NCBI GenBank assembly: GCA_002163135.1
Contig: MAAN01000002.1
Location: 1 to 64,000 of the forward strand
Direction: 5' to 3'
Source: Alphaproteobacteria bacterium 46_93_T64
GTDB taxonomy: Bacteria; Pseudomonadota; Alphaproteobacteria; Sneathiellales; Sneathiellaceae
Length of the DNA: 64,000 nucleotides
Shown: positions 63,385 through 64,000 of the stretch, in pieces
Layout: the number at the start of each line of letters is the position of its first letter
How positions within the stretch are numbered: position 1 is the stretch's first letter
The notes under the pieces: generated by a model
Databases searched by the model: none
What the model was told of the DNA's origin: nothing
Seen by the model: only the letters and a program-made list of their open reading frames with translations
Translations under genes and position numbers: made by a program

Positions 63385-64000
63385 TTAGGGTCTGTAAAGC
63401 GCCTTGTTCCATCTTTTAAGGATGTTCCTGCGCTTCATTTGATCCAGATAAACCAATAGTCCAGGTCCAACCTTAATCGGGCGGAGGCCGCTATTTTCGT
63501 TGTTGAGGGTGTTGAGAAGGCTATTGGGGTTTTTCACGTTGGGATGAATGGAGTTAAGTTGGGCGTTGTGATTGATCTGCCTTTGCCCGCGTTCAGAGAG
63601 CAAATACTCAAGAAAAAGGCGTCCAGCTTCCGGCGAATTTGCAGTCTTTGGAACGATGGCGATGCGTGAAAACACTGTTGTGTAGTCTTCAGGCAAAATA
63701 ACACCAAGATCCGGGTTATTTTTTATCTGGGAAATGGCGTAGGAGCCCAGAACATTGTAACCAAGTTTCAATTGGCCTGAACTCACACCTTCAATTATTT
63801 TGGAGCTCTGGCTATACAGCCGTAAACCGTTAAGGCCCATGGCACGCATCAGATCCCAAGTGCCGCCAAACTGGCTGTCATCGCGGGCAAGAAACATGTA
63901 GCCAAGACCGCTTTTTTCAATATCGTAAGTAGCAATTTTTCCATAAAGATCAGCGGGCCGGTTTTCCAGAAAAGAAATCAGGTCAGATCGATTTCTAGGG
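63385..64000 (-). CDS. ABC transporter substrate-binding protein, C-terminal part (runs off the right edge)
   Basis: About 205 residues of a larger reverse-strand protein stay open to position 64000. The edge part reads PRNRSDLISFLENRPADLY then GKIATYDIEKSGLGYMF, followed by GTWDLMRAMGLNGLRLYSQSSKIIEGVSSGQLKLGYNVLGSYA. The pattern is that of FbpA/Sfu-type extracellular binding proteins for iron or small organic ions, including the late EYLLSERGQRQI element. The N-terminus and signal peptide lie outside the window, so the start and ligand are unknown. Confidence 0.85.
   Translation of the reverse strand, partial: PRNRSDLISFLENRPADLYGKIATYDIEKSGLGYMFLARDDSQFGGTWDLMRAMGLNGLRLYSQSSKIIEGVSSGQLKLGYNVLGSYAISQIKNNPDLGVILPEDYTTVFSRIAIVPKTANSPEAGRLFLEYLLSERGQRQINHNAQLNSIHPNVKNPNSLLNTLNNENSGLRPIKVGPGLLVYLDQMKRRNILKRWNKALYRP

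Overview
The window is chromosomal DNA of an alphaproteobacterium with moderate GC. The evidence is a SAM-II riboswitch in front of metZ, a CIRCE element in front of groESL, the alphaproteobacteria-restricted families DUF2842 and DUF4170, a CerR-type TetR regulator, and the layout argD-argF-hslO and thrS / infC / rpmI-rplT / pheST. I cannot name the genus. Most of the window is ordinary core genome; the accessory-looking parts are about 44.4-50.0 kb and 51.3-59.0 kb.

Layout. 0-2 kb: start of an EamA transporter, a thiolase and an ArsC-like reductase. 2-6.8 kb: ABC-2 permease, argD-argF, Hsp33 and a lipoprotein. 6.9-12 kb: a TetR-HlyD-RND efflux operon. 12-16.8 kb: folE, apaG, an OmpA-like lipoprotein, SAM-II-controlled metZ, a two-TM small protein and a diguanylate cyclase. 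16.9-25.1 kb: enoyl-CoA hydratase, a three-domain Nfu protein, a class III adenylate cyclase that seems to start at AUA, a DUF4170 protein, gamma-glutamyltransferase and argS. 25.2-30.3 kb: groESL, an ECF sigma / membrane anti-sigma-like / periplasmic metal-sensor / DUF938 operon, and bactofilin. 30.4-34.3 kb: DUF2842, a hydrolase-Nudix pair and two glycosyltransferases. 34.4-44.2 kb: the translation cluster thrS, infC (AUA start), rpmI, rplT, pheS, pheT, then a hotdog thioesterase and lepA.

44.3-50 kb: tRNA-Ser(GGA); a LysR regulator divergent from an unusual SHMT paralogue whose substitutions suggest alpha-methylserine hydroxymethyltransferase; a VPLPA-CTERM exported protein; YaeQ; and a DUF3127 protein with an SSB-like acidic tail whose relatives I know mainly from Bacteroidota, set between two roughly 500-base stretches with almost no genes.

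51.3-59.0 kb is the most interesting region. Eight co-directional genes encode an Arg/Ser/Gly/Tyr-rich lipoprotein, a tandem DUF350 membrane protein (YjfL-like), a membrane-anchored aminopropyltransferase, a DUF2170 protein with an N-terminal ribbon-helix-helix-like segment (YjfI-like), a PspA/IM30 protein (YjfJ-like), a DUF2491 protein (YjfK-like), a two-TM potassium channel with a cytosolic nucleotide-binding-type domain, and a rhomboid protease. It resembles an expanded E. coli yjfIJKL cluster. Three copies of a 12-bp palindrome (GTTACATGTAAC type) lie at its two probable promoter regions and nowhere else that I noticed. I read the whole as an envelope-stress module linking PspA, polyamine chemistry, ion flux and intramembrane proteolysis, perhaps autoregulated by the DUF2170 protein. 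59-64 kb: an orphan periplasmic binding protein, a tctCBA tricarboxylate transporter and a truncated ABC substrate-binding protein at the right edge.
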